NCBI RefSeq assembly: GCF_964019385.1 | Contig: NC_088654.1 | Location: 21,460,905-21,524,904 of the forward strand | Origin: Sycon ciliatum | Taxonomy: Eukaryota; Porifera; Calcarea; Leucosolenida; Sycettidae | Direction of reading: 5' to 3' | Length of the DNA: 64,000 bases | In this document: in pieces, positions 42,782 through 54,710 of the stretch | Numbering within the stretch: position 1 is the stretch's first letter | How the letters are laid out: each line of letters starts with the position of its first letter | Notes under the pieces: generated by a model | Database searches by the model: none | What the model was told of the DNA's origin: nothing | Seen by the model: the letters and a program-made list of their open reading frames with translations, nothing else | Program-made: the position numbers and the translations under genes

Positions 42782-43028
42782 GGGAGGAAGAGAGGGAGGG
42801 AGAGAGAGAAATGGAGATGGAGATGGAGATGGAGGGGAGGGGAGAGCGGGTGGTAGAGGAAGCCACAGAGGGAGAAAGAGAGATATATATATAGAGAGAA
42901 TTGGAGATGGAGATGGAGGGGAAGCGGGAGAGGAGGAGAGGGGGTATGGGAGGGAGAGGGAGACGGAGCGGGAGAGGGATAGGGAAATAGTGAGCTAGCA
43001 GACCAAAGTACAAGTTAGATATAATTAC

Positions 43029-43189
43029 CTGCTTTATAGCCTGAACCAGAGTAGCATCACCACTGCTGGACATTGGCTGATAGTAAGCATACACAGTGTA
43101 GTGATCAGGCACTGATGATACCGTCCATGATAATAGAGCACTGCTACTGTTTGGAAACTTCACAGTTATATTTGATACTTTGCCAGTTT
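43029..43189 (-). CDS. First half of membrane-proximal FN3 domain
   Basis: A 161-bp exon, phase 1 in and phase 0 out. The acceptor is CCACTAACAG and the donor is a weaker GTAATT. It encodes TGKVSNITVKFPNSSSALLS followed by WTVS and a VYAYYQPM strand, which are strands A to C of an FN3 domain, including the core tryptophan. The domain continues in the exon at 39,328. This is the only FN3 domain in the gene interrupted by an intron, and that intron holds a 2.7-kb inverted repeat and a long (GA)n tract. Confidence 0.8.
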
Positions 43190-43974
43190 CTGTTAGTGGC
43201 AAGAAGAAAAAAATGATTTGAAACACATGCACATTAGAGAAAACTCGGCAGACAGCACCACTAGTGAAATTTATAGAGCTTGCTGTGAGCTAATTGAAGT
43301 TTAGAATCATAGATAATTTGGAAACGGTCCAGGGAATGGACGCCAAAACTGTTCCCGTTATGGCCCTTGAAATTTGCTTATTGTCAAGATGCAATTAGAG
43401 TGATACCTGTAGACAATGACAATTGCATTGCTGGATGCGGGCAAGGTAGTTGAGTGCTCTTAGTTAGACATTGTGTATGCTCTGCATGCTCTTGTGTTCA
43501 CCAATGTCCAACCAAACGCTGTCTTTGATCGAATCTGAAATTTTAGTGATTTTTTAGGTTTTCCATGAGAAAAAGCAGCGATTTCCGAATCATGGCTTTT
43601 ATTCCCGCCATTTGTACACGTACCACGTACAGAGTACCACTTTTGGCAAAAACGAATTCGGTGAATCTGGTCAACCCTGCTTGCGGAGTAGGGTTGGTCT
43701 GACCCAAATCCATTGGATCTGCATCTTGATTCGTTGAAACGAACGTTGATCTGGAGCCCGATCCAACTAATTGAACATGCCCTTAGACTTCTTGACCTCT
43801 TGACATTAATCTTTTTTTATTCTTGATATCCTATTGTGTGTCAAAACGATAATTATTCTCGGAGACGCCCTCGATTTAGGCTTCGGTTTCTCAAATTATT
43901 ATTCTTGTTATTCTCGTATCCATACCGAATGGGACTGATGACCCATGAGAATGGGACTCACGATGGCAGAATTG

Positions 43975-44050
43975 AGTAATAACAAAATTATTATAATATC
44001 TGAAACAAATCAGAATAATGATTTGTTTCAGATTATTACAATAATTATTA
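43975..44050. repeat. A/T-rich palindrome
   Basis: AATATCTGAAACAAATCA and TGATTTGTTTCAGATTATT are inverted complements around a 6-nt centre, with further AATTATTATAA pairing outside. Confidence 0.75.
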
Positions 44051-44451
44051 TTGTATTTTTCTAGACCGCAAAGGAAACCTACCTGCAGAATTTGAGTAAA
44101 ATTGGATGGATGGCCAAACCCAGCCGATCTGGTATTCTCTTCATGCAATAATTGATGCTACTTTGAAGCATTTCGTACTGACAGTACACATCAGTGGTCA
44201 GGATTTGATGGGTGTGGTCTCGGTGATAGGCATCGGCGGACAATGCTAGCTGCGTGAGCAAAAATGCTTCTAGCACTTCTTGTTATGAAACCACAAGTTC
44301 TCAAGAGTGAAAGGCCTTCTCGCTTGTGACAATGTGTTCGTTTCAATGCAGTTTTATCTCGACTCCGAGTTACTGAGTTCAAATTTTATTCAAATGACAT
44401 CTCCAAATTTTCGCTCTAGTGGCTTCACCAGGGAGTAAAATAATAATTCTA

Positions 44452-45868
44452 TTCCCGTAGCTATGCAGAAGACGTTACTGAAGACGTTACTTCAGTAACG
44501 TCTGGCGCTAGCCAGGGTCCACACAGCTTTAATTCCCGTAGCTATGCAGAAGACGTTACTTCAGTAACGTCTGGTCCACACAGCTTTAATTTGGTGTTTG
44601 TTTGTTGGTTTGTTTGTTTGTTTGTTTGTGTCACGCCTGGAGCTATCCCGTATCTGTTCCGTATCTGTCCCGTATCTGTGACTACAAAGGCTCTACAGGA
44701 TTGTACATAACAGCTGTCCACAACATTTGCGGGCTCCTGTATCTGTCCCGTACCGTACCAATATTCGTCGTATTATGTATACGACTCCCTGATGTAGAGG
44801 GAGATTTGGAAAGAAATAGGGAGACGAGGAGGAAATTAAATTAGAATAGACGCCGAATAGGTGATAGGATGCATAAGCAAAAACATACTTTGGAAAAGAG
44901 ATCCCGTCGTCTCCAAAATAAGCGTGAACGAGCGATTCAGCGCCGGTCACAGGAAACGTCGGAAGAGAGATCCCGTCGACTCCAGAACGCCTGTGATCGG
45001 CAGAGTCCGCGCCGGTCCCAGGAAACGTCAGGACAGACATCCCGTCAAGTCCAGAACGCCCGTGATCGGCAGAGTCAGCATCGGTCCCAGGAAGCGTCAG
45101 GACAGACATCTCGTCGAGTCCAGAACGCCCGGGATCGGCAGAGTCAGCGCTGGTCCCAGGAAACAACAGGACAGACATCCCGTCGACGTGCAGAAAAACT
45201 AAATCTGCAGCCTCTTTTGCGGTCGGACAGGATACGTATTTTAGGAGACTGTAAAGTTATGTAATGTGCTCTGCAGGCAACCATGCATTTGGCGTCCTCA
45301 TTGGCTCAACAGGTCAATGTATTACTACAAAAAGGCCAGAAAATCCGATTACTGTATTAAAATCAACTAATTTTCGCTGGCAATTTAATTTCGCTGATTT
45401 CGCCGCTTGGTACCAACCGGCCAAAGTAATCCGCAGGCCAAAGTTTGTCATAGAAGCAAATGATGCATGATTGAGCAATGGATGCATGTGAGAGCAAAAA
45501 ATACCGATCGATTTCTTTTTGAAAACTCAAATCGGCCAAAGTTTAATGATGGCGAAAAGTTTCGTTTCGAGATCGGCCAAAGTTTCTCATCAGCCAAAAT
45601 TTCTTGATTTACAGTATAAGGAGATAAAAAGAAAAGAAGGAGCAAACCAAAAGTATATGATAATAGAGAAATGACCATCCGCAATAAATTCTGCAAATAC
45701 TTTTGCCTAACTAATAATATTCAAACTGATTGAAACGTTTTTGCAATACAATGATGTGGCCAATCAACGGAAAAAAACATTTCCATCAGTTATTATAACA
45801 TGTACGATGAGCTAGGCAAAAAAAGCATAAAAGCATAGCGTAGGGCCCTGAGCTTCCAAGCTCTCTCG
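44452..45868 (+). mobile_element. Helitron-like element, copy 1 of a head-to-tail pair
   Basis: It begins TTCCCGTAGCTATGCAGAAG, with a second partial copy of that start 70-80 bp later, and ends in the hairpin GAGCTT-CC-AAGCTC followed by TCTCG. It contains a GACGTTACTTCAGTAACGTC hairpin near the start and a TTTG microsatellite. It carries a basic repeat reading frame (44,869-45,264). Related copies at 37.8 and 52.4 kb are inverted. The empty site at 52.4 kb shows insertion between A and T with no target duplication, as in Helitrons. Confidence 0.68.
44869..45264 (+). CDS. Basic 23-residue repeat protein, copy 1 (Helitron N-terminal-like)
   Basis: 131 codons made of a 69-bp tandem repeat; each unit reads roughly RRSQETSGQTSRRLQNARD plus RQSQ. 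Very rich in Arg, Gln and Ser. Similar arginine-rich repeats precede the Rep/helicase in animal Helitron proteins, from memory of that family. No helicase or Rep domain follows, so this looks like a retained N-terminal piece. It may not be expressed. Confidence 0.5.
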   Translation: MHKQKHTLEKRSRRLQNKRERAIQRRSQETSEERSRRLQNACDRQSPRRSQETSGQTSRQVQNARDRQSQHRSQEASGQTSRRVQNARDRQSQRWSQETTGQTSRRRAEKLNLQPLLRSDRIRILGDCKVM

Positions 45869-47025
45869 TTTGGTGTTTGTTTGTTTGTTTGTGTCACGCC
45901 TGGAGCTATCCCGTATCTGTCCCGTATCTGTGACTACAAAGGCTCTACAGGATTGTACATAACAGCTGTCCAAAATATTTGCTGGCTCCCGTATCTGTTC
46001 CGTACCGTACCAATATTCGTCGTATTATGTATACGACTCCCTGGTATAGAGGGAGATTTGGAAAGAAATAGAGAGACGAGGAGGAAATTAAATTAGAATA
46101 GACGCCGAATAGGTGAAAGGATGCGTCAGAAACAACGTACTTTGGAAGAGAGATCCCGTCGTCTCCAAAATAAGCGTGAACGGGCGATTCAGCGCCGGTC
46201 ACAGGAAACGTCGGAAGAGAGATCCCGTCGACTCCAGAACGTCCGTGATCGGCAGAGTCAGCGCCGGTCACAGGAAACGTCAGGACAGACATCCCGTCGA
46301 CTCCAGATCGCCCATGATCGGCAGAGTCAGCGCCGGTCACAGGAAACGTCAGGACAGACATCTCGTCGACTCCAGATCGCCCGTGATTGGCAGAGTCAGC
46401 GCCGGTCCCAGGAAACGTCAGGGCAGACATCCCGTCGAGTCCAGAACGCCCGTGATCAGCAGAGTCAGCGCCGGTCACAGGAAACGTCAGGACAGACATC
46501 TCGTCGACTCCAGATCGCCCATGATCGGCAGAGTCATCACCGGTCCCAGGAAACGTCGGAAGACACAAATGCAAGAAATAGTCATAGGAGGCTTAATCGT
46601 GCTGATCCGCGTCATGCTACTGCAGCTGCGCACATGGAAACTGTGCGATGCATGTGAGAGCAAAAAATACCGATCGATTTCTTTTTGAAAACTCCAATCG
46701 GCCAAAGTTTAATGACGGAGGAAAGTTTCGTTTCGAGATCGGCCAAAGTTTCTCATCGGCCAAAATGTGTTGATGTACAGTATAAAAAGATCAAAAAGAA
46801 AAGAAGGAGCAAACCAAAAGTGGATGAAATTTGAGAAAAATAGCAATCCGAAATAAATTCTACAAATACTTTTGCCTAACTCATATTTAAACTGATCGAA
46901 ACGTTTTTGCAATACAATGATGTGGCGAATCAACGGAAAAAACCATTTCCATCAGTTCTAATAACATGTACGATGAGCTAGGCAAAAATGCATAGCGTAG
47001 AGCCCTGAGCTTCCAAGCTCTCTCG
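45869..47025 (+). mobile_element. Helitron-like element, copy 2, abutting copy 1
   Basis: It starts directly at the 3' end of copy 1 with the internal TGGTGTTTGTTTG stretch, so the first 130 or so bases are missing. The rest follows copy 1 closely to the terminal hairpin GAGCTT-CC-AAGCTC-TCTCG. Head-to-tail arrays are expected products of rolling-circle transposition. Confidence 0.66.
46121..46657 (+). CDS. Basic 23-residue repeat protein, copy 2 (Helitron N-terminal-like)
   Basis: 178 codons with about six 69-bp units of the same repeat (RRSQETSGQTSRRLQIARD). The frame is intact through all units, with two more units than copy 1. Unit number varies between the copies while the frame is preserved, because 69 is a multiple of three. 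The complementary strand is also open across the array, so coding strand assignment relies on resemblance to Helitron proteins. Confidence 0.5.
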   Translation: MRQKQRTLEERSRRLQNKRERAIQRRSQETSEERSRRLQNVRDRQSQRRSQETSGQTSRRLQIAHDRQSQRRSQETSGQTSRRLQIARDWQSQRRSQETSGQTSRRVQNARDQQSQRRSQETSGQTSRRLQIAHDRQSHHRSQETSEDTNARNSHRRLNRADPRHATAAAHMETVRCM

Positions 47026-47867
47026 TTTTGCTCCCTGATTTACTCCCTGAGGAAGCCCCAAGGGCGAAAATTTGGAAATTTCATTTGAATAAAATTTGCA
47101 GCTTCAACGACTGTTGTGAACCCTCTGGTTCTCTAAAGTGTAAGGAACGAACGACCCCACACGGCACGAGGACAACTATTTATTCTCAACAGTATATTTC
47201 ACTTCCATCGACTAACTAAACAATGAATGAATGAATGAATGAATGAATAACTAACACTAAAACCACCAGGTAGTTATAGCGTGAAAATGACAGCGTATAT
47301 GAGAAAAGCATACACATACAACATACAACTACAGCGCACACAGCAAACCGCACATAGCCCATGTAGCGTATACTACGTCGTAATCATCAGCGGTACGGCG
47401 GAGTCGGGATACAACTGCATTGAAACAAATACAATGTCACAAGCGAGAAGGCCTTTCACTCTCGAGAACTTGTGGTTTCGCAACAACGACCTTTCTGCAG
47501 TGGTGGTGACTGATCATAATATGAATTGACTGCAGTGGAGCCTCCGTGTTCTAAAAATAATATATAATATCGCCCAATATCTTAGAAAATCGACCTTCCG
47601 GGCTATTTTGGTGAAAATGACTTTTTCATTGTAAAATGATTTCTGACCTGTGCTGTGAGTATTTTGACAACGTTTCACGGATTTCAGAGCAATATTCACC
47701 ATGTAGCAATGCATTTTATGGGTAGGAGTCAGATTTTGGATTTGCACATCTTAACATTGATTTGAAAACTCAGCATGGTTGGTACTACTGTTTGTTTCCA
47801 AGTTGTAACAATAACAGAAAACAGTACAGGACTACAATAGAGTGTATAAGCACTTCTTTTCCAGCTT

Positions 47868-49490
47868 TCACTCTGTTGGTAGGGTAGCTGTGACAGCAGC
47901 AACGGCAGTAGGAGCGGGGCAGGTGATGTCTCTGTTCTCCTCGTGACAGTGCTGACGAATCTGCTTGAAAAGGTAGTCGGCACGAGCGTGTGACATCCCG
48001 GCTGGTTGCAGGGCAGGTGGAAGGACTTCCGTCTTCAATGTGCTGATGTCAGCATCCGGCTTGATAATCGACAAGGTCTTGTCAGCCTCCGTCGATGATC
48101 CAGACATCTCCACCATCCCAGGCTTGTCAGCTGAGAAGTGGACATTCTGGTATTTCGTGATGTTTTTCACGGGCTTGAAAACAGTGGAAAGGTATGCATC
48201 CCACTGTCTCCAATCCCATGAAAACAAAACGGCCTTGTTGAAGGCTGCTCATTTATCTGTTGCATCAGCTAGCTGCTGAATTGTATCGACGTCGGACTTC
48301 CTGTAAGTCTGCTTCAGCAACCCAAAGCCGCTATCGACAAAGCATCGAGTGTGCCCAACGCGCATGAAGCACAGGTCGATGGATTCGTTGAGCCCCACAA
48401 TGACTCGCCAGCAGAGGTACCCAACAACTGTTTTGTTTTTATTTTTTCTCCATGTGCGCCTTCAACTCTTCCACTGTTTTTTGTCTGGAAATTTCCGTTC
48501 TCGCTCGGGTTATCTTCGACTGCATGTCTGAACATTCTCCACACACATCTTCCTTCGGAGTCATAATCAAAACATCTGGAGTTTCTTTCAACCATAGTTT
48601 GACAAATGTCTGGTAAGAGACAGTGCCTCCGGCATCTACGTACTTCTGGTGCAGCAGCTTCTTTGTAGTGATGCATGGCAAGTAAACTGGTGCTGGAGTG
48701 TTGTACCCCCTGGGTGCAGCAGGCTGTGGGAGACCATTCACCACAGCGAATTTACGAACGAAATCGCGTACCTGCGTTACAGCCTCCGCAGACACAGCAT
48801 GCCAGGGAGAACGACCAACATTTCCATGCTGTGGAGGAGTCAGAACGCCTGCGTCGAGATGTGCCTGCACTTGATGCACATCGTATCGACTGGCGGAACT
48901 TATACACAAATACCGCCTTACACGTTTTCACACCACCGACTTCGTACCGGTATGTCACTCGAGATCGCGCAGCATGATGTGCTCCGTGATGTCCTGAATC
49001 GCCACGATTAGCCAGAGCATCCAGCTTGCCACTCAAGAATACGCGACGGTCATCGTCGCCAAGAACCTCCGTAGAATTTCGCGATGATTTTAGAATTTCT
49101 GGTGGGACACTCAGGAAACAGTTTTGACTCCCTGCGCAAGGGCAGCCAGCGACCCGGCGTGCTTCGATGTCCTCAGTGGATGACAGCTTGATAGCTGGTT
49201 GCTTGTCCCTGCCTACAGCAGCAGCAGCTAGCGCTGTGGCCGGCTCTGGTTGCCCCTGATCATACTCATCAAGGTCCTTTTCATCGTCGCTGCCAACAGG
49301 TAAGTGCGTCGTGTCAAGTGCGATCGTTTCATCTGCGCTATCAGAAGCTCTGGCGTCGCTGGAGGGGATATCGCCAAAGAACGATGCATCATCGTCGATG
49401 AGATCGCGGTTGGCCTCCTCTGTGAATCCAATAACAACCTGACACAAGGATCGCCTTCGATTTCCTTCCGCCATTGTCGCCTCCGCAGTT
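47868..49490 (-). pseudogene. DDE-type transposase-like pseudogene with internal deletion
   Basis: Order on the minus strand: N-terminal acidic part (MAEGNRRRSLCQVVIGFTEE at 49,474), CPCAGSQNCFLSVPPE, YEVGGVKTCKAVFVYKF, a frame change near 48,900, then HGNVGRSPWHAVS, FVKLWLKETPDVLIMTPKED and a CGEC zinc-like pair, then a gap, then GHTRCFVDSGFGLLKQTYRK (near 48,320), an in-frame stop, and WDWRQWDAYL..KNITKYQNVHFS. I recognise the layout from large uncharacterised transposase-like families in sponges and cnidarians. The catalytic middle is missing and the frame is broken. Confidence 0.6.
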
Positions 49491-49518
49491 TGCTGTGACA
49501 GAATCGATTTTTTTGCGA

Positions 49519-50244
49519 TCAAATTTGTTTTGGCTTTTCCTCAAAAAAAGTCGCGTAGCCCCGAAGGTCGAAAGTCTCAGATATCGGGCCATATTGGGTC
49601 AAGCAGTATATGCGAGGTAGCTCTAAATGTCTTCCAACATTATCCAGGCAATGGCTAGGGCACTTCACATCCAAGGCAGAGGGATAGAGCAACTCTTTCA
49701 GAGACCGCACACCAGCAGTATTTACGGCAGCACCGCCCCGCACAAAATTCATGATACTCTTTGCAGATACTAGCAGTTCTGTGGCGAGTGTAGTGACAAG
49801 CTCTCTTGCAAGCTCTGCAGCAGATGGACTCTTAGCGACTGTGCGTTCAAGGTGCTGATGCACACATAGCTCCTTGTCCACATAATGGACAATTACAGCT
49901 TGCCCTTCTTCCAAACGTGGGCTACCATTGAAGATAAAGGCGAGGTTGGGTGTGTCCTAAAGCTCCATTTTGAGCAGTGAAAACTCATTGCTATGTAGCA
50001 AAGGCACAAGTTGAGCCATGTGAGTGCTGAAAGTAAATCTGCCATAACCACTTTCCAATAGCGAACGGAGGTGATCAATTGTACTGCACGGGATGCCTGC
50101 ATTCAGGAAGGCTTCAACAACGTTTGCACTCTTTGTGATTGCATCATCGGGAACAGCAGCTGACAAACATGCACCACTGAGATCCGCTTTGTGCTTGGCA
50201 GAATACTTCTTCGAAGAAGCTGGAAGGGTTTCTTGATGGAACAC
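49519..50244 (-). pseudogene. RNase H-like (hAT-type) transposase relic
   Basis: Two frames join near 49,910: LPASSKKYSAKHKADLSGAC..VVEAFLNAGIPCSTIDHLR, then FIFNGSPRLEEGQAVIVHYV, LCVHQHLERTV, MNFVRGGAAVNTAGVR and DVKCPSHCLDNVGRHLELP. The expected aspartates in the F.DGS and RDGA.VN motifs are Asn and Gly here, so it should be inactive. Class by motif memory, moderately sure. Confidence 0.5.
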
Positions 50245-51450
50245 TGCTCTCGCCTTGCGATCCTTCCCTGATTCATCCTAGGAACTAGTTACATCCCCTT
50301 CGTTTGAATCGCTGCTGGACAGCTCCACTATTGCGTGGCTGCCTGTTGCAGCTATCCTGAGAAACATCTACCCAAATGTTTAAGCATGAAAACAACACTA
50401 CAATGTGCCTGGAGTTCTTATGCCAACAGAGTTTGTGCTTGGATCTGTTCTGCATTCGGAGCTTGCAGACTTTTTCATCGATGGAGCTCGCTTCCGTAAA
50501 AAAAGCAGTTCAGGCCGCCGTAGAAGACCATTATGGCTTTTCAGGGCTACCAGAACAGGGGTTCTGCAAGATTCTGTGACCGGTCGCGGGGTTACATGGT
50601 TCCGTAACCGGTAGCGTACTATGATCTGCGGGGTATCCTTTTGTTTGCCTTTTCCGCTTTTGAGTTCTGTAGAAGTGAAAGTGCAACTTTCTCTCCCAAA
50701 ACGCAAGTTTGTGCGGGTGCAGTGCCATATATCGAACATGTGCTAAAAGTGCTACTTTTGGTGCTAGCATTATCCGCTGATGCCTACTCTGTGATGATCA
50801 TAATTGTTGCGTTTCTCATTTTAGCAAAAATTTGGAAAACAAATTGATGTTTATTTTGGAAAGATTAGCAGAGAGTTTCATTTTGTGTACCCAAGGACTT
50901 GGTGCGGCTGTGGAACGTAGAACTTTCTCATTTTAACCCTGTATTGGATGGCCCATACATTGATAATACCGATGTTTGATGGGGTAGGCATTTTAAAAGT
51001 ATCGTAACTTGGTCCAATCTCTGTCCTTTGGAGAGTTCGAAATATGTACATCGAAGAGAAAACGCTCCGCTGTCGCCTCGAACAATTTCCAACGCGATTG
51101 GAAGTTCGTGAGTTATAGCACTTCAAGTGACATTTAATGTTGGTCGGGTGGGGGGAAATTTGCGCGCAGAGGGCGATTCGTGGGTCAACGTCAGGGATTT
51201 TCCCTGGTCATGCCATCTGGTTATAACTTTACCAGAAGGACCCCCTGATGAGATGACAATGTAAAGTAGGCACAAACCTGGCAGACTAATGAGACATTGG
51301 ATGACCTGACATCCCCTACATCTCCAATGCCCACACAAACATTCTTCTAACTTAGAATGTTCCTTTTCCCGCCTAAGATTCCACGCGGGATGTGGGAGGA
51401 CCAAGGAGGGAAGCTTCGAAAGTGAGTACAAACATACGCACAAGCTTAGT
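50245..51450. other. Unassigned intron
   Basis: No protein motif is seen. 51,280-51,450 shows weak similarity to the foldback MITE family (GAGACATTGGATGACCTGAC, CTAACTTAGAATGTTCC). The rest is unassigned. Confidence 0.4.
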
Positions 51451-51749
51451 CCCATGGCAACAAGGTATGTCGACTGTCACATGATAATGGCAAGACCAGT
51501 AAATGACAATGCGGTCCAACTACAATTCAAAGAAGCAAAGCAACACCCTCCGTTTTGGCAAAGATTACCTTGAGTATTTTTCTTTCATATTTCTCACATG
51601 GTTAAGTTACAAATGTTTTTTATGATTCTCGCGATGGCTTGTAGCCAATGATACATAATGGAGTGAGCTATATAATCACGGGGGGGGGGGGGGGTGGCTT
51701 TCCTTCTCCAAAATGTAGTTTGATTTGCTGCACATAGAAAATGACTTAC

Positions 51750-52046
51750 TCTTTGGCAAGCCAGTTCGCGTTGTGAGAGTGCTGTTGGCTCCAGCACCAG
51801 CGCTGGTAAAGCCCTGAACTATGAATTCATAGTTTTGTTTATCAGCCAGGTTCCTTAGAAGTATTGTTGAGACATTGGCTGGTGTTCTGACCTGCTTGGA
51901 GTGAAAGCCATTCACTGGCTGATAGTAGACTATGTAGGCAGTGATTGTGCCATGAATATTGGTGGGAGGTGACCAAGACACATTAGCAGTGATACTGTCA
52001 GTGCTGGACTGCAACTTCACATCTACACCAGTTACTTGAGCCGGTA
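51750..52046 (-). CDS. FN3 domain exon 5 of window (duplicate copy A)
   Basis: A 297-bp phase 1-1 exon with acceptor TTATTTAG and donor GTAAGT. The FN3 domain has SITANVSWSP, AYIVYYQPVNG, LLRNLADKQNYEFIVQGFTSAG and TRTGLPK. It is the sister of exon 54,711-55,007, with matching flanking intron on both sides. Just inside the downstream intron lies a run of about 16 Gs (plus strand 51,679-51,695), which is shared with the sister copy. Confidence 0.88.
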
Positions 52047-52444
52047 CTAAATAACACACAGCAAAGCAACAGCATGGAATGGCATTCTACTGTGGCTGCA
52101 ATTAACACGATGATTATACATCACATCCGTTTTAGAGTAAACTACAGCGAGAACAACTTTCCTGCGACCTACAACTGAGCGTGACTTAGTAGTCAAGTGC
52201 AAAATAATTAATTAATGATTACGCAGAGACCAAAACACCTGTTACATCTTATGATGAGGGAAACACTCCAGGCACAATGTTATAGAGCATCATAGCTTGT
52301 TGTGTAATCTACATGTAATGAGATTGGTGCAGACTATTTAGAGCATGAGATTTGTTAAGCTGGGGAGTGCATGCAGACTAAAATATAACCCAGCTACTCA
52401 TTCACTGACCTTAGCCATAAATGTATAGTGCACTCTTGACCAGA

Positions 52445-53168
52445 CGAGAGAGCTTGGAAGCTCAGGGCCCTACGCTATGCTTTTTTGCCTTGATGACCTA
52501 GACAAAAAAGCATAGGGATGTTATAAATTCTTATAAGTTTCTCCTTTTTGTTTTTAGGCATAACCTGGGATTCGAACCCGCACTATCGCCCTGCATGCAC
52601 CCCCCGATACACTTCGCAAACATACTAATTCTTCCAAGTTGCTTCACGTTATGATCTTGTATTTGAAAGCCCTATTTGAATATGATTGTGGCCAGCTGTC
52701 TTTGATTCCACGGTACGGTACGGGATAGGTACGGGACAGGTACGGGACTGGTACGGGACATGTACGGGACAGGTACGGTCGAGGGTAATACGACACCGTC
52801 TACCGCCTTGATGCCGGCAAAAAAAGAAAAGGGATGTTATAAATTTGTCAATTCTCTTTTTTCAGGCATTACCTGGGATTTGAACCCGCACTACCGCCCT
52901 ACATGAATTCCCCCATACACATCGCATTCATACTCATTCGTCCAAGTTGCTTCACGTTATGATCTTGCTTTTGAAAGCCCTATTTGAATATTTCGGCCAG
53001 CTGTATGTGGCCAGCTGTGTTTGATGGCACGGTACGGTACGGGACAGATACGGGATAGCGCCAGGCGTGACACAAACACACAAACACACAAACACCAAAT
53101 TAAAGCTGTGTGGACCCTGGCTAGCGCCAGACGTTACTGACGTAACGTCTTCTGCATAGCTACGGGAA
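52445..53168 (-). mobile_element. Helitron-like insertion in duplication copy A
   Basis: 724 bp, present in copy A of the 1.31-kb duplication and absent from copy B (55,404-55,406). It runs on the plus strand from CGAGAGAGCTTGGAAGCTC to GCTACGGGAA. The site is restored exactly by removal between A and T, with no duplication of target bases. Internally it has two GGGATTCGAACCCGC-like stretches that resemble the B box of tRNA genes, and repeated TACGGGACAGG units. Confidence 0.75.
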
Positions 53169-53671
53169 TAAGTTGCCAACTTACAGCAGTTTGACATCCC
53201 ATAAAGTAGTACTAATAAAGTATTTTCTGTAAGCATCTAGCCGAGTCTCACGCAAACCGTGAAATTCTATTTCATGTTTTGCCCCAAAAGCACTGAATCG
53301 AGAAAAAACTATGAAAATCCAGGCCGTTTCACCCCACTTGCAACATTACATTGTGCGGTTGAACCCAAGTTGAGATACCATTTTGGACCCTTTTTCAAGT
53401 TTCAATTTTTTGCTGCACTGTACCCTAGGAGAAATCTGAACAATGTCATCACTGTATCATTATTACAGTACAGTGCTCAGCAGACCCATGGCAACAAGGT
53501 ATGTCGACTGTCACAGGATAATGGCAAGACCAGTAAATGACAATGCGGCCCAACTACAATTCAAAGAAGCAAAGTAACACCCTTCGTTTTGGCAAAGATC
53601 CCCCTTGAGTATTTTCTTTCATATTTCTCACATGGTTAAGTTACAAATCTTTATTCTCACGCTGGCTTGTA

Positions 53672-54592
53672 TCACAACGTTGACATGATGTTCAACGTCA
53701 TGAGATTATTTTCAATGCAGTTTCTCTAGCCAATGTACACGTCATAGTTTGTGTTCTCATGCCCAGTTTGTTTCTGCGTTCCCACTCCGAAGCTGGGCCT
53801 CGAGTATATTTGTTTCTGCTCTGACTGATGCGGTTTACTCGTCATCAGATTTATGCTATGCAGTACTTCCGTACGCATACCGCAAAATTCCGTAAATAAG
53901 CCACCGTAAATAACGCCCATGTCCAATAATAAGCCCAGTTTTAGGCGGTGTACACTTCAAGTCCGTTTTAGCGCCCATGCCCGAAATAAGCCCAGGGCGT
54001 AAAGTGGACTCAAACTGATGACCAGCGTGCAGCGTGTTTTCTACCTGCTTCAGCGTCACGACGTTTTCAGCCATGCCGGTCCCTGTTGTGCCTTGGACTT
54101 TCCATACTCCATAGCAAGTGGTTTACCTATCAAATCTGTAATTTATCGCTACATTCTTGGTTACGACCAAATTTCCAGCTGAGGTTTGATGTACCTGTAC
54201 CGCGCTCAGTGTGAATGGTGGTTCACTGAAACTAGTGGGTTGCTGATAGATTGATCTTCTGCAGATTTCTTCCGAAATAACGCCCATGCCCTAAAATAAG
54301 TACATGCCCAAATACACGCCCGGTTTTTGACCCTCTGCAAAGTATACGCCCGGGGCTTATTAACGGAATTTTACGGTAGATTATTCTAGACGTACGCACT
54401 CACCTCTAAGCTACGTCCTCCATGTCTTTTCTGCTCCTTTTTCTCTCTGCGCAAGCGCCTTGCGCATTTAGTCATCTTCTTTCTCAGTTCACAACAAGAA
54501 CACGAATTTACCCCTTGGGCAATATCAGCAATAAATTCAGACTAATCAAGCTCTCCCAAGAATAAGGATATTGAACTGCCTGACGTGTGCAC
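53672..54592. mobile_element. 921-bp insertion with 8-bp target duplication
   Basis: It is flanked by GGCTTGTA (53,664-53,671 and 54,593-54,600); copy A has this site once and uninterrupted. An 8-bp duplication is usual for hAT elements. The ends (TCACAACGTTGAC and CGTGTGCAC) show only weak inverted similarity, so the class is uncertain. It contains a nested TA-flanked foldback at 53,878-54,378. Confidence 0.72.
53878..54378. mobile_element. TA-flanked foldback MITE
   Basis: Ends TACCGCAAAATTCCGTAAAT and the complement of TACCGTAAAATTCCGTTAAT form terminal inverted repeats of about 25 bp with TA at each border. The interior repeats AATAAGCCC/ACGCCC motifs. It is nested within the 921-bp insertion. 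Confidence 0.72.
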
Positions 54593-54710
54593 GGCTTGTA
54601 GCCAATGACAGATAATGGAGTGAACTTTATATCATGGGGTGGGGGGGGGGGGGTGGCTTTCCTTCTCCAAAATTTAGTTTGATTTTTGCTGAATGTAGAT
54701 AATGACTTAC

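Larger units (their letters stand above)
51451..53484. repeat. Tandem duplication unit, copy A
   Basis: This unit runs from CCCATGGCAACAAGGTATG to GTGCTCAGCAG and contains FN3 exon 51,750-52,046 with its flanking intron. After removing the 724-bp Helitron insertion it is about 1,310 bp, matching copy B after its own insertions are removed (about 1,306 bp). The two copies are directly adjacent. Confidence 0.85.
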
